DNA of 54,860 nucleotides from an uncultured Caulobacteraceae bacterium (GCA_903872075.1 CAIQJF010000022.1:1-54860); one strand, 5' to 3'; positions 8,370 to 18,174 are shown, counted from the first letter of the stretch. Notes: generated by a model not told the origin, from the sequence alone. Numbers and translations: made by a program.

Positions 8370-9000
8370 CCGCCGTCGGACGCGGCGGGGGCTGCTGCTG
8401 GTGGTCTCCAGCCCTTCGGGCGCGGGCAAAAGTTCGCTGTCGCGTCGCCTTATCGGCGAACACCCCGATCTAAGTCTTTCGGTGTCAGCGACGACCCGCG
8501 CCCCGCGTCCGGGGGAGCAGGATGGCCGCGAATATTGGTTCGTCACGCCAGAGGTGTTCCGCGAGATGGTCGCCGAAGAGGCGTTCCTGGAATCGGCCGA
8601 GGTTCACGAGCATTCCTACGGCAGCCCCCGCGCGCCGGTTATGCGTGAGCTCGACGCCGGGCGGGACGTCCTGTTCGATATCGATTGGCAGGGCGCGCAG
8701 TCTATCGCGCTGGCAGCGCCCCAGGACACAGTGCGGATTTTCATCCTGCCGCCGACCATGCGCGATCTGGCGGAACGCCTGCACAGCCGCGCCCAGGATA
8801 GCGAAGCGGTGATTTCGCGACGCCTCGGCCGGGCGCGCGGTGAGATCGCCCATTGGCCGGAGTACGACTACGTCATCGTGAACGACGATTTCGACCTCGC
8901 CTATACGCAACTTGCGGCGATCTATCATGCCGAGCGACTGAAGCGGGCGCGCAACCTTTGGGTCGAGCCCATGGTCGCCGGTCTGCTGGCGGAACCGTAG
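8359..9000 (+). CDS. gmk: Guanylate kinase
   Basis: ATP-dependent conversion of GMP to GDP. The P-loop (SSPSGAGKSS) is at residues ~17-26 of the 213-residue form started at ATG 8359; the GMP-binding region follows as TTRAPRPGEQDGREYWFV, then DIDWQGAQ and the lid arginines (ISRRLGRARGEI). The start at 8359 lies inside the yicC end with AGGTG upstream; a GTG at 8344 would add five residues. It ends four bases before the convergent rsmA stop. Confidence 0.95.
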   Translation: MSSDRRRTRRGLLLVVSSPSGAGKSSLSRRLIGEHPDLSLSVSATTRAPRPGEQDGREYWFVTPEVFREMVAEEAFLESAEVHEHSYGSPRAPVMRELDAGRDVLFDIDWQGAQSIALAAPQDTVRIFILPPTMRDLAERLHSRAQDSEAVISRRLGRARGEIAHWPEYDYVIVNDDFDLAYTQLAAIYHAERLKRARNLWVEPMVAGLLAEP

Positions 9001-9004
9001 CCTG

Positions 9005-9868
9005 TCAGGAGGCCGGGCTGCGTGTCTCCAGATAGGCGCTTGCCAGGGCGAGGAAGCCGCTCACCGGCACGGTCTCAGCGCGAAGATTCGGGTCGATACC
9101 CGCGGCGGCACACAGAGGCTCGCCGCCCACGTTGCGCAGGGCCGAACGGAGCATCTTGCGGCGCTGGCCGAACGCGGCCGCTGTGACGGTTTGCAGGGCG
9201 TCCAGGAGGCGCGCCTCGGGGCGCATCGCCAAGGGCGTGAGCCTGACGACCGCGGATTCGACTTTCGGCGGCGGCGTAAAGGCGCGGGCCGGCAGATCCA
9301 TGACGATGCGCGCTTCGCTGATCGCCTGACAGATGATCGCAAGCCGACCGTAGTCGCCGCCGCCGGGCGGGGCGACGATGCGCCTGGCGACCTCCTTCTG
9401 GAACATCAGGGTCATGGAGCGAGGCCGGAACGCTTCGGTGAGCCATTTCACGAGCAGCGGCGTTCCGACATTGTAGGGCAGGTTGGCCACGACGCGGACC
9501 GGGCGATCCGCCGCGAACAGCGTCTCCTCGCGAACGGTCAGGGCGTCGGCGCCGAGGACCGTGAGGGACCCGCCCGCCGACCGTCCGAGGTCCTCAAGCA
9601 GGGGGATGAACCGGGGGTCCTTCTCGATCGCCACCACCTCGGCGCCGGCCTCAAGCAGGGCGCGGGTGAGCCCGCCGGGACCAGGACCCACTTCGATCAC
9701 GGCGTCGCCCGGTTCCACCTCGGCCAGACGCGCGATCTTCCGGCAGATGTTCAGATCGAGCAGGAAGTGCTGACCGAAACGCTTATCGGCCTTAATGCCC
9801 GCCGCGGCGAGGATGTCACGAAGGGCGGGAAGCGAGTCGAGGGTCGCGCCCGGGGGCTCCTGCGTCAC
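9005..9868 (-). CDS. rsmA: 16S rRNA adenine dimethyltransferase (KsgA)
   Basis: Dimethylates the two adjacent adenines near the 3' end of 16S rRNA using S-adenosylmethionine during 30S maturation. From GTG 9868 the protein has 287 residues with KRFGQHFLLD, the SAM motif VIEVGPGPGGLTRALL and the adenine-binding motif NLPYNVGTPLL. The frame extends 45 codons upstream into surA, but the GTG overlapping the surA TGA by four bases is the natural coupled start. It is the last gene of the lptF-lptG-lptD-surA-rsmA run. pdxA, often found between surA and rsmA in alphaproteobacteria, is not here. Confidence 0.95.
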   Translation of the reverse strand: MTQEPPGATLDSLPALRDILAAAGIKADKRFGQHFLLDLNICRKIARLAEVEPGDAVIEVGPGPGGLTRALLEAGAEVVAIEKDPRFIPLLEDLGRSAGGSLTVLGADALTVREETLFAADRPVRVVANLPYNVGTPLLVKWLTEAFRPRSMTLMFQKEVARRIVAPPGGGDYGRLAIICQAISEARIVMDLPARAFTPPPKVESAVVRLTPLAMRPEARLLDALQTVTAAAFGQRRKMLRSALRNVGGEPLCAAAGIDPNLRAETVPVSGFLALASAYLETRSPAS

Positions 9869-11178
9869 CGAGTCTCGATCGTCGCCGAGTTTCTGAGGTC
9901 GCGAAGCTGGCGTTTGGCGATCATCGCCAGTTCCTGGCCGTAGAGACGATCCTCGATCTGCTCGCGGGTCATCTGGTTGGCCCCGCCCATGTGGCGGTCG
10001 CAAACCGCCAGGAGGTGCAGTCCGGCGTCGGTGCGAACCGGATCAGAGACCTCCCCAGCCTGGAGGTGTTCGACGACATCCTTGAACGCGGGCGCCAGGT
10101 CTTTCGTCTCAGCCTCGCCGAGGTCTCCGGCGACGACGCCGGGCGCCTTGGCGGCCACGGCTTCAAGGTTGTCGCAACCCTGGAGTTTCGGCTTCAGGGC
10201 GGCAAGTTTGGACTGCGCTGCAGAGACCTCGTCCGGTGTCGCGGTCTTGGCGAGCGCCACAGCCGCCTGTTTCAATTTCACAACGATGGTGCTGCCGCCG
10301 GCGCGGCGGTCACGGAGCAGAATAATGTAGACGCCATCCTTCACGGGAATCGGCGGCGAAAGCTGGCCGGGCCGCAATGTCTCAAGCGTGCGGTCCACTT
10401 CAGGGGCCATTTCGCCGGTCGAAATCCAGCCGACTTCGCCGCCGGTCGCTGCCGATGGCGAGTTCGAGAATTGCCGGGCCACGGCCGCGAACGGGGCGCC
10501 CTTCTGGAGCTGGCCGATCAACTGCTCCGCGCCTTGCTGTGCGGCGGCCAGGCTGCCGGCGCGGCCGGCGTCAACGAAGACCTCGGCGATCTGGTACTGC
10601 GGCTTGCCGGCCTCGGCGTCGAGACGCTTTTGATAGGCCTTGATTTGATCGTCAGCGATCACGAGTCGTTGGCCGTATCGGCCCCTAATCCAGCCGCGCC
10701 AGCTGATCTCGGCGCGAAGCTGGTCACGGAACGTCTGGGAGCCGACGCCCTGCGAGGCGAGCTGAGCCAGGAGCTGTGTGGCGCTGGTGTTGTTGCTGCG
10801 GGCGATGGAGGCGATTTCGTCATCGACCTCCTGTTCGGAGGCGACCAGATCGAATTTCTGCGATTTCCCCTGCCGACGAAGCTCCTCCATCTGCAGATGT
10901 TCGTCCACGAGGGAACGGATCGCTTCGCGCTGGATATCCGGCAGATTCTGCTCTGATGGCTGGATGCCGGCGGTGACAATCAACAGGCGCATGCGCTGAA
11001 CGATGTCGTAGGTCGAAACAAGGTCATCGTTGACGGTCACAACCACGCTCTCGGAGAGGGCCCGGCCGGCGGGGGCCGTCGCCGGGGCGTCCGCCGCAAC
11101 CTGGGCGTGGGCCACACTGGCCCCAAGCGCCAGGGCCAGGCAGGTGGTGGTCGCCAAAACTCTCAAAAGACCGCGCAT
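9865..11178 (-). CDS. surA: Periplasmic chaperone / peptidyl-prolyl isomerase SurA
   Basis: Outer-membrane protein chaperone. A clear signal peptide (MRGLLRVLATTTCLALALGASVAHA, residues 1-25) precedes the SurA N-terminal domain, with the conserved IQPSEQNLPDIQREAIRSLVDE pattern and LVASEQEVDDEIASIAR. A parvulin domain follows (YQIAEVFVD ... GGEVGWISTGEM ... VYIILLRDRR), then a second, less conserved segment ending in EQIEDRLYGQELAMIAKRQLRDLR. The AGGAG before the ATG is strong. Position after lptD fits its role in folding LptD. 437 residues, normal. Confidence 0.93.
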   Translation of the reverse strand: MRGLLRVLATTTCLALALGASVAHAQVAADAPATAPAGRALSESVVVTVNDDLVSTYDIVQRMRLLIVTAGIQPSEQNLPDIQREAIRSLVDEHLQMEELRRQGKSQKFDLVASEQEVDDEIASIARSNNTSATQLLAQLASQGVGSQTFRDQLRAEISWRGWIRGRYGQRLVIADDQIKAYQKRLDAEAGKPQYQIAEVFVDAGRAGSLAAAQQGAEQLIGQLQKGAPFAAVARQFSNSPSAATGGEVGWISTGEMAPEVDRTLETLRPGQLSPPIPVKDGVYIILLRDRRAGGSTIVVKLKQAAVALAKTATPDEVSAAQSKLAALKPKLQGCDNLEAVAAKAPGVVAGDLGEAETKDLAPAFKDVVEHLQAGEVSDPVRTDAGLHLLAVCDRHMGGANQMTREQIEDRLYGQELAMIAKRQLRDLRNSATIETR

Positions 11179-11244
11179 CTTACTCCTGGAAACTGTCCAA
11201 CTGAGCGCCGGACCCTCAAGGCCCCGCGCGCATGTGTGTGGGGT

Positions 11245-13491
11245 CTAGCGTGTATTGCCCAATGTGGCGAGCGTTAGGCGCAGGACCACCGACGTCGATG
11301 GGCCCAAGGTGCCGTTGAAAGTCTCATCGTGGCGGTACAGCACCTCCACCCTGATGCAATCGTCCCTGTAGACCACGCCCATATCCCGCCGTCGCCAGGC
11401 GCCGCCATCGACGATGAGATAGCCGGTCACGCCCCAGTGCCGGGTGGCGTAGAGTTCGCCGTGCACGTCGAGGCTGTCGACCTTGCCGCCGGTCGGGCCG
11501 ACGGCCTCATGAAGATAGCTGACATAACCCTCAGCCCGGGCGGAGTTGAACGCCGCGCCGGCCTCCACGCGGTTGAGCGCGAAGGTCGCGGAATCGAGGC
11601 GCATCCGCGAGTAGAGCCGCACTCCCTTGATCGGCGTGACGTCGGCCGACAGGATCCAGTCTGAAAGCGGCGACTGAAGTCCGGTCCGTTCCGGAACGGC
11701 AGGGTCGTTTCGCGCCGCAAGCCGACGGCCGAACAACAGACTGGCGGACCGGCCGTCGTCCAGGATGGCCGTGGCGCGGCCCGCAAGGGTGAGACTCTGG
11801 CCGCCCTCATATATGTCCGCGCCCGGTGAGCGGTTCGCCTGGAAGAGATTGGTGTCGTCGAATTCGAAGACGGTGCTGTCCTCGTTCGGAATTCGTGGAT
11901 CCTGCTTGGCGTTCTGCGAGATCGCGATCTGACCTAAAGGTTCGAGTATGTAGCTTACCCCTCCCACCTGTTTGTACAGGGGGTAGGACACGTTCGTTCC
12001 AACGGTTCCGAAGGCGCGGGCGATCGTGGCGTCCCTCGGACCGCTCTGGATATTGGCCACATCGAACAGGTCGGCCCGACCAGAGAGGAAGGGCTGAACC
12101 CGCAGGCCGTTTGACAAGGTCAGGGTGCGCTGCCAGTTGGCGCCGATCGTGGCGCGGCGGCTGTCGAGTCCTGACACGAGCGCCTGGCCGGACGCGTCGG
12201 TTGTCGAAAGAGATTGATCCCGTGTCAGGACCACCGCGCTGCCGCTGACCCGAAGCCGGCCGCCGAGGATGGCGCCGGGCGCTTCCCAGCGCCCCTCGAT
12301 CAAAGGCGCGATCGTCGGGATGGTGCTCTGATCGTCGGTGGCCCGCAGACCCTGGACGCTGATGGCCGCGACCGAGAGGTAGGAGAGGGGGCTCTGTTCG
12401 ACGACGTAAAGTTGCGAGATCAGGCGGCGGTTGTCGGCGGCGTAAAGCCCGTGGTCGACGAAAGCGTCGCTGACGGAATATTTGTCGAAGATGAGTTTGT
12501 CCGAGGCCCGCTCGGCGGTGAATCCCCATGACCAGTTTTTGTTCAGCTTAAAATCGCCGTTGGCCAGGATGTAACTGCGTGATGTCACACGGCCAAACAG
12601 TTGGCTGTCGGAGGTGAAATCTTTTGAGTAGGTGTAACCACCGCGGAATTCAGCCGTTCCGGAATAGAACCTCTGTCGGTAATCGAGGTTCAGGAACGGA
12701 TTCACATTGCCATTGATCTGGGTAGTTATCAGCAGATCCTGATGTGGCGACAACGCCCAATAGTATGGCTGATCGTAGCTGACGCCCCGCGGGCCGGAGA
12801 AGGTGACCAGGGGCAGCAGAAAACCCGACTTGCGCTCTGCGCTGGGGTCGGCGCTCTGAAGAACGGGGAAATATAAGACGCCCTGGCCCAGAATCTCGAC
12901 TACGGCGTCGTGGAACACCAGGGTCTTCTTGAGCTTGTTTTCAACCACCGATCGCGCGCGGATCGACCACGTCGGATGGGTCTGGCCGTTCTCCACGCAG
13001 ACCAGGCAGGGCGTGTAGATGACGTGCTGGAACTCGGTGACCTGATCGCCCTTCCGCGCGGCGCTTCGCGCGGCGATCTGGACGTGACCTTGCAGGCGCG
13101 TGGAGAACCCCGCGGCAAACCCCTCGCTCATGCTCTTGTCGAGCGAGATCGATTCGGCGAACTGCGCCGAACCGTCGGCCTGAAGGATGGTGACTTTGCC
13201 TGATGCCTGAACGAGACCGGTCCCGGTGTCGTAGTCGACGTGCGCGGCGCGAAGCACCCTGCCTCTATAGCGGACCTCGACGTTACCGTCCGCGATCACA
13301 TGGTGGGTGCTCTCGTTACGGGTGAGGGAATCGGACTCGAGATAAAAGCCCCCGCCCGCGAGACCGTCGTTGGCGGGGCGCGTCGCCGGGGGGGCGTCAG
13401 ACGCCTTGGGCGCCATGGCGTCGAGAGTCTTCGCGCCGGCGCCTCCGGCCAGCGCGGCGAACGCCAACCCGGCCAGGAGTCCGGATCGCAT
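11245..13491 (-). CDS. lptD: LPS-assembly protein LptD
   Basis: Outer-membrane beta-barrel that, with LptE, inserts lipopolysaccharide into the outer leaflet. From ATG 13491 (GGAGAG ~8 bases upstream) the 748-residue product has a signal peptide (MRSGLLAGLAFAALAGGAGA). The periplasmic OstA/LptA-like domain follows (HHVIADGNVEVRYRGRVLRA, residues ~50-150), then a CxxC segment (YTPCLVC) and a long barrel ending in STSVVLRLTLA. One further cysteine near the C-terminus (RDDCIRV) could be the disulphide partner. The frame is open to 14118 inside lptG; starts at 13539 and 13551 are possible but leave the signal peptide internal. Confidence 0.92.
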   Translation of the reverse strand: MRSGLLAGLAFAALAGGAGAKTLDAMAPKASDAPPATRPANDGLAGGGFYLESDSLTRNESTHHVIADGNVEVRYRGRVLRAAHVDYDTGTGLVQASGKVTILQADGSAQFAESISLDKSMSEGFAAGFSTRLQGHVQIAARSAARKGDQVTEFQHVIYTPCLVCVENGQTHPTWSIRARSVVENKLKKTLVFHDAVVEILGQGVLYFPVLQSADPSAERKSGFLLPLVTFSGPRGVSYDQPYYWALSPHQDLLITTQINGNVNPFLNLDYRQRFYSGTAEFRGGYTYSKDFTSDSQLFGRVTSRSYILANGDFKLNKNWSWGFTAERASDKLIFDKYSVSDAFVDHGLYAADNRRLISQLYVVEQSPLSYLSVAAISVQGLRATDDQSTIPTIAPLIEGRWEAPGAILGGRLRVSGSAVVLTRDQSLSTTDASGQALVSGLDSRRATIGANWQRTLTLSNGLRVQPFLSGRADLFDVANIQSGPRDATIARAFGTVGTNVSYPLYKQVGGVSYILEPLGQIAISQNAKQDPRIPNEDSTVFEFDDTNLFQANRSPGADIYEGGQSLTLAGRATAILDDGRSASLLFGRRLAARNDPAVPERTGLQSPLSDWILSADVTPIKGVRLYSRMRLDSATFALNRVEAGAAFNSARAEGYVSYLHEAVGPTGGKVDSLDVHGELYATRHWGVTGYLIVDGGAWRRRDMGVVYRDDCIRVEVLYRHDETFNGTLGPSTSVVLRLTLATLGNTR

Positions 13492-13649
13492 CAACGAACT
13501 CTCCGTTCGCGCCGGGGTTCGAACCTCGTCAATGGCCATACAACCCTTCATTGAGATCCGCGCCAGCGCCCCGTTCCTTTGACGCTGTCCAAGCCTGCCC
13601 ATACGTCGCCAAGCGTCCCGACGCAAAACCTGTCGGTCATCGACACGGA

Positions 13650-14741
13650 TCAACCGTCCTCCGTATGGCAGAGCAAGGTGACCGCGCCTAGCAACGCCAA
13701 CAGCGGCGGTGTCCAGGCCGCGAGCGGCACGGGGATGACCTCGGTCGTCCCGAACGCCCCACAGACCTGACCGAGAAAGAACACCAGGAAGCCGAGCCCG
13801 ATTCCGGCTGCCGCAACGCGAGCGACGTCGCCGAGGCGGAGAAGGCGAAGAGAGAACGCCGCCGCCAGCAGGGTCATCGCGGCGAACAACAGGGGTGTCG
13901 CCAGAAGCTGCTGGTACCGGAGCCGGTAGGCCGCAGACGAGAATCCCGCCCGCTCGGCCGCCCGCACGGTCGCTGGAAAGTTCCAGAAGGCCACCGCCCC
14001 GGGAGCGACGAATCGTTCCATGGCCGATCGACGGTCGAGGGTGGTCGGCAGGGCCAGGGTGTCGGAACGGACGGATTCGGAGCCTGGGCGCGCTTCCCGA
14101 ACGTCCGACAGGCGCCAATACCCCGGCGCCAGGACCGCCTGCGCCGCGTCGATGCGCCGGGTAAAATCCACATCGCCGGTCTGGCTGACGGTCTGGATGA
14201 AGATCGAGACGGTTTTCAGAGTCACGTCTCCGTTATCGGTGTCGCGCCGCTTGGCGTGGATGACGATCTGACCTTCAGGCGCCCCCTGGCGCAGCCAGAT
14301 GTCCGGCGTCGTGGCCGGGCCGCCGCCGGCGGCGATCCAGGCGCGGCGTTCTTCGAAGCGCGCGTTGAGGAAGGCAGCCGCCGGGTTGAGCGCCGTCACG
14401 ACCATGATGCCGAACAGAAACGCGGCCAAGGCTGACGGCAGGAGGAACCGCCAGGCTGAGACGCCTGCCGCTCGCATGGCCGTAAGTTCACTGCGCCGAT
14501 TGAGCGTGACGAAGGCCCCCATGGAGCCGAACAGAAACGCGAACGGCGCCAGCAGCAGGGCGATGGAAGGCGTCTTCAGGAGCGTGAGCCCCAGCAGGTC
14601 GTCGAACGCCACGTCGCCCCGCCCGCCGACCGTTCGCGCCAACTCCACGAGGTCCACCAGCATGATGACCGCGAGGATCACAGCCAGGGCCGCGCCGACG
14701 CCGGCGGCGAGTCGCGTCAGGATGTAGATCTGGAGTTTCAC
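13650..14741 (-). CDS. lptG: LPS export ABC transporter permease LptG
   Basis: One of the two YjgP/YjgQ permeases of the LptB2FG complex that extracts lipopolysaccharide from the inner membrane. The 363-residue protein starts with GTG and reads MKLQIYILTRLAAGV. It has three membrane helices in the first ~120 residues (including LLAPFAFLFGSMGAFVTLNRRSE), a periplasmic beta-jellyroll around residues 130-270, and three C-terminal helices. The order lptF-lptG-lptD distinguishes it from LptF. It starts ten bases after lptF. Its downstream neighbour is lptD. Confidence 0.92.
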   Translation of the reverse strand: MKLQIYILTRLAAGVGAALAVILAVIMLVDLVELARTVGGRGDVAFDDLLGLTLLKTPSIALLLAPFAFLFGSMGAFVTLNRRSELTAMRAAGVSAWRFLLPSALAAFLFGIMVVTALNPAAAFLNARFEERRAWIAAGGGPATTPDIWLRQGAPEGQIVIHAKRRDTDNGDVTLKTVSIFIQTVSQTGDVDFTRRIDAAQAVLAPGYWRLSDVREARPGSESVRSDTLALPTTLDRRSAMERFVAPGAVAFWNFPATVRAAERAGFSSAAYRLRYQQLLATPLLFAAMTLLAAAFSLRLLRLGDVARVAAAGIGLGFLVFFLGQVCGAFGTTEVIPVPLAAWTPPLLALLGAVTLLCHTEDG

Positions 14742-14751
14742 GGCGGCAGCG

Positions 14752-15876
14752 TCAGGCCGCGACGGCCGGCTGGGCCGTGGTCGCCCTCGGGCCGCCCACT
14801 CCCGTCCCGACCAGGAGGCCGAGGCAGAGGATCGCTCCCAGGATCGGTACGCCGTATTGTAGGCTGTTCAGCGCCGGATTCGTCGCGCTCGCCGCCTGCG
14901 CCGCGAAGCCAAGCGTTCGGATGAACAAGGCCGCCGCCGCCGCCGCGGCCATGCGGTGACCATAGCCCATCCGATCGAAACTCCCGCCAAGCACCGCGGC
15001 CACCGCGAAGAGGATGAAGGTGAAGTTGTATAGCGGGACCGCGAGCCGGGAATGTCCCTCCGCCAGCATGGCTTTGACGTTGGCCTGTTCCCAGGCCTGC
15101 GACATATCGGGGAAGAACAGTTCGTGCAGATAGCGGTCGGAGAGTTTGTACGTGAAGCCCGGTCTCGCGGCCACGAACGGGCGGAGATCCAGGATGTATT
15201 CGTCAAAGGCGAGGAAATTGAGAACGCCGGTCGGTGAAAGTTCCTGATTGGCGCCGTGCCGCAGAACCAGCATGGCCGCGCCGCCACGCTTTTTCAGACG
15301 GCCCTCACGGGCGGTGATGGTCGTGTCACGACCGCTCTCCAGGCGTCTGTCGATGAACAGGTTGCGGATGCCGCCGTCGTCGTCCACCGACTGGGCATAG
15401 ACGGTCATACCCGGCGCGGGGTGGGTGAACTGGCCTGGCCGGATCATGCTGGTCAGGCCATCGGCTCGCGCGGTCTCGATCGTGTCGCGTAACGCCCGAT
15501 ACGACAGAGGCTGGCCCCAGAGCGTGACCACCAGGGAAGCCCCGGCCATCAGGGTTGCCAGCCGCAAGGCGGGCGCCACGACGTCCCACCGGCTCATGCC
15601 GCCGGAGAAGCAGATGATCAGTTCGTTGTCGCGGTGCAGGCGGTTCATCGCCACGAGCCCGGCGATGAGCAGGGCGATCGGGAGGACCAGAACCATCAGC
15701 TGCGGCATGGCCAGAAGAACGACCTTGGCGAAGACCAGCGGGCTCTGGCGCTGACTGAGCAGGCCGCCAATCGCCGAGAGCGCTTCCGCCAGGATCGCCA
15801 CGCCCGTCAGGGCCGCCGTCGCCTGCAGCGTGGGTCCGCGAAGCTGACGAAACAGGTAGCTTTGCATCAAGGGCAT
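14752..15876 (-). CDS. lptF: LPS export ABC transporter permease LptF
   Basis: Partner of LptG in the inner-membrane LPS exporter. The 374-residue sequence begins near MQSYLFRQLRGPTLQAT and shows paired helices (VVLLAMPQLMVLVLPIALLIAGLVAMNRLHRDNELI), a periplasmic domain with HPAPGMTVYAQSVDDDGG, and C-terminal helices with a long Ala stretch. ATG 15876 or the ATG three codons later (15867) may be the start; neither has an obvious ribosome binding site. lipB lies 67 bases upstream on the same strand. Confidence 0.9.
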   Translation of the reverse strand: MPLMQSYLFRQLRGPTLQATAALTGVAILAEALSAIGGLLSQRQSPLVFAKVVLLAMPQLMVLVLPIALLIAGLVAMNRLHRDNELIICFSGGMSRWDVVAPALRLATLMAGASLVVTLWGQPLSYRALRDTIETARADGLTSMIRPGQFTHPAPGMTVYAQSVDDDGGIRNLFIDRRLESGRDTTITAREGRLKKRGGAAMLVLRHGANQELSPTGVLNFLAFDEYILDLRPFVAARPGFTYKLSDRYLHELFFPDMSQAWEQANVKAMLAEGHSRLAVPLYNFTFILFAVAAVLGGSFDRMGYGHRMAAAAAAALFIRTLGFAAQAASATNPALNSLQYGVPILGAILCLGLLVGTGVGGPRATTAQPAVAA

Positions 15877-15943
15877 GGGCAGGGGCCGGGCGCGTGAGAC
15901 GAAGGCGGGACCCCGAAAGCGGGCGAGACTGTTTTAGCCTCAG

Positions 15944-16687
15944 CTATGGGGAACGCACAACCGAGGCCTCAAGCCGCGGCGGCGGTTCGGCCTCGGCGTC
16001 GGCTGGACCGAAGATCGGCCGGAACGCCTCGGCCAGGGCCTCGTCCGCTGACGGCATATCGATCGCAACCCCAAGGTCGGCCAGGCTGGTCACGCCGTGC
16101 CGGCTGATGCCGCAGGGGACGATACCCGTGAAATGGTCGAGGTCCGGCGCGACATTGAGGCTCACCCCATGGAAGCTCACCCAGCGCCGAAGCTTCACCC
16201 CGATCGCCGCGATCTTGTCCTCCCGGTCCACCCCCAGGTCCGGCCGCCGGACCCATACGCCCACGCGCTCGCCGCGCGTTTCGCCCACGACGTTGAACCG
16301 CGCCAGTGCGGCGATGATCCAACTTTCCAGCGCCGTCACGAAGGCTCGGGTGTCGCGGCCCCGCTCCCTGAGGTCCAGCATCAGATAGGCCACCCGCTGT
16401 CCGGGGCCATGGTAGGTGTATTGGCCGCCGCGCCCGCTGCGATGGACGGGGAATCGGTCGGGCTGGAGCAGGTCCGCCGCCTTTGACGACACGCCGGCGG
16501 AATAGAGGGGAGGGTGCTCAACCAGCCACACCAGTTCCCCGGCGCGACCGTCCGCGATGGCCGCGGCCCGCTCCTCCATGAACGTCACGGCGGAGTCGTA
16601 GCCGGTCAGGCCCGGCGACACGGCCCAGGCGACAGCCGTCGAATCCGGTCGTCGAAAGCCGGGAAAAGGCGAAACCGGGGGGGACAT
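15944..16687 (-). CDS. lipB: Lipoyl(octanoyl) transferase
   Basis: Moves octanoyl from acyl carrier protein to lipoyl domains of 2-oxoacid dehydrogenases and the glycine cleavage system, before LipA adds sulphur. Diagnostic features in the 247 residues are [14 protein letters not shown] (residues 84-97), the catalytic lysine in [19 protein letters not shown] (Lys165), and the acyl-thioester cysteine in GIVPCGI (Cys192). The start is chosen because the family needs the segment before the next methionine at residue 37. It reads divergently from tRNA-Leu and leads into lptF. Confidence 0.94.
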   Translation of the reverse strand: MSPPVSPFPGFRRPDSTAVAWAVSPGLTGYDSAVTFMEERAAAIADGRAGELVWLVEHPPLYSAGVSSKAADLLQPDRFPVHRSGRGGQYTYHGPGQRVAYLMLDLRERGRDTRAFVTALESWIIAALARFNVVGETRGERVGVWVRRPDLGVDREDKIAAIGVKLRRWVSFHGVSLNVAPDLDHFTGIVPCGISRHGVTSLADLGVAIDMPSADEALAEAFRPIFGPADAEAEPPPRLEASVVRSP

Positions 16688-16777
16688 CGACCGCCAAATA
16701 GCGCTCAGAGGCGAGATAACGCAAAGCGCGACTTCACAAGCGCCAGCCCTTTTGCTACGCCCCCCGGCTCACCACGG

Positions 16778-16862
16778 GCGGTCGTGGCGGAATTGGTAGA
16801 CGCGCAGCGTTGAGGTCGCTGTGGGGCAACCCGTGGAAGTTCGAGTCTTCTCGACCGCACCA
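16778..16862 (+). tRNA. tRNA-Leu (anticodon GAG)
   Basis: Acceptor halves GCGGTCG (16778-16784) and CGACCGC (16852-16858) pair perfectly, followed by discriminator A and an encoded CCA. The D-arm contains AATTGGTAGAC. The anticodon stem CAGCG/CGCTG closes a seven-base loop TTGAGGT, giving anticodon GAG, which reads CUC and CUU. A long variable arm (GTGGGGCAACCCGTG) confirms class II tRNA-Leu, and the T-arm carries GTTCGAGTC. Confidence 0.97.
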
Positions 16863-16877
16863 TGTTGAACAATGAGA

Positions 16878-16907
16878 CGCCGCGGCAGGCCTTCACCTGC
16901 CGCGGCG
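16878..16907 (+). terminator. Strong hairpin after tRNA-Leu(GAG), probable terminator
   Basis: A perfect 12-bp stem (16878-16889 with 16896-16907, six-base loop) starts 15 bases after the tRNA CCA. There is no T-run behind it, so it is either a non-canonical terminator or a 3' processing barrier. The acyl-CoA dehydrogenase gene starts 41 bases later. Confidence 0.5.
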
Positions 16908-16948
16908 GCCTCGTGGCGGCCCCCTCGGCGTCATGCTAGGGAACGCCC

Positions 16949-18115
16949 ATGATCCCGAACCATGGACCCATGATGGATTTCGGCCTCGGCGAGACCGCCG
17001 ACGCCATCCGCGACACCACGGCCCGCTTCGCGGCCGACCGCATTGCGCCGATTGCCGCCGAGATCGACGTCAGCAACACCTTTCCACGCCAGCTGTGGCC
17101 CGAGATGGGCGACCTTGGTCTTCACGGCATCACCGTCGAGGAAGAGTTCGGCGGACTTGGCCTGGGCTACCTGGAGCACGTGGTGGCGATGGAGGAGGTG
17201 TCCCGGGCGTCGGCGTCGGTGGGCCTCAGCTACGGCGCCCACTCCAACCTTTGCGTCAATCAGATCCGACGTTGGGGGTTACCGGAACAGAAGCGGCGCT
17301 ATCTCCCCAGGCTGATCAGCGGCGAACATGTCGGCGCCCTGGCCATGAGCGAGGCGTCGGCCGGATCTGACGTGATTTCCATGGGCCTGCGCGCCGATCG
17401 GCGGGGCGATCGCTATGTGCTCAACGGCAGCAAGTTCTGGATCACCAACGGACCGCACGCGGACGTTCTGGTGGTCTACGCCAAGACGACGCCGGAGGCC
17501 GCCAGCCGCGGGGTCACGGCGTTCCTGATCGAGAAGGGCTTCAAGGGGTTTTCCTGCTCGCGGAAGCTGGACAAGTTCGGCATGCGCGGGTCCGACACCG
17601 GTGAACTGGTGTTCGAGGATTGCGAGGTGCCCGAAGAGAATGTGCTCGGGCCGGAAAACGGCGGCGCGGGCGTCCTTATGAGCGGCCTGGACTATGAGCG
17701 CACCGTCCTGGCCGCGGGGCCGCTAGGGATCATGCAGGCCTGTATGGATGCGGTCCTTCCCTACGTTCGCGAGCGCAAGCAGTTCGGCAAAGCGATCGGA
17801 TCGTTCCAGCTGATGCAGGGCAAGGTGGCGGACATGTACGTCGCGCTGAGTTCGGCGCGGGCCTATGTCTATGCCGTGGCGCGCGCCTGCGACGCCGGTC
17901 ACACGACCCGCTTCGACGCCGCCGGCGCCATCCTCCTGGCCAGCGAAAACGCGGTGCGGGTGTCCCTCGAGGCGATCCAGGCGCTCGGCGGAGCAGGCTA
18001 TCTCAAGGACTTTCCGGTGGAACGCTATCTTCGCGACGCGAAACTCTACGACATCGGCGCCGGGACCAATGAGATTCGCCGCTTCCTGATCGGGCGGGAG
18101 CTTGTCGGCGCCTGA
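16949..18115 (+). CDS. Isovaleryl-CoA dehydrogenase
   Basis: FAD enzyme of leucine catabolism converting isovaleryl-CoA to 3-methylcrotonyl-CoA. The 388-residue protein has the acyl-CoA dehydrogenase layout: helical N-domain, FAD-binding [14 protein letters not shown] and [10 protein letters not shown] segments, and a C-terminal helical domain. Two points assign the subfamily: the helix-G glutamate in [16 protein letters not shown] (Glu250), which is the catalytic base in isovaleryl-CoA dehydrogenases, and [12 protein letters not shown] at the site where medium-chain enzymes carry their glutamate. No other leucine-pathway gene is adjacent. The ATG at 16949 is the first in frame; later ATGs at residues 8-9 are possible. 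Confidence 0.88.
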   Translation: MIPNHGPMMDFGLGETADAIRDTTARFAADRIAPIAAEIDVSNTFPRQLWPEMGDLGLHGITVEEEFGGLGLGYLEHVVAMEEVSRASASVGLSYGAHSNLCVNQIRRWGLPEQKRRYLPRLISGEHVGALAMSEASAGSDVISMGLRADRRGDRYVLNGSKFWITNGPHADVLVVYAKTTPEAASRGVTAFLIEKGFKGFSCSRKLDKFGMRGSDTGELVFEDCEVPEENVLGPENGGAGVLMSGLDYERTVLAAGPLGIMQACMDAVLPYVRERKQFGKAIGSFQLMQGKVADMYVALSSARAYVYAVARACDAGHTTRFDAAGAILLASENAVRVSLEAIQALGGAGYLKDFPVERYLRDAKLYDIGAGTNEIRRFLIGRELVGA

Positions 18116-18144
18116 GTTGGCGCGACCGTTTGCCTGAAAAAACA

Positions 18145-18174
18145 AAGGGCCGCCCCGGTTTCGGGACGGCCCTT
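18145..18174. terminator. Hairpin terminator after isovaleryl-CoA dehydrogenase
   Basis: AAGGGCCG (18145-18152) pairs with CGGCCCTT (18167-18174), extended by CCC/GGG after one mismatch, loop about six bases. It lies 30 bases after the dehydrogenase stop. The T-tract is on the minus-strand side (A-run at 18137-18142), so it would work best for minus-strand transcripts, but position suggests it ends the plus-strand gene. Confidence 0.55.
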
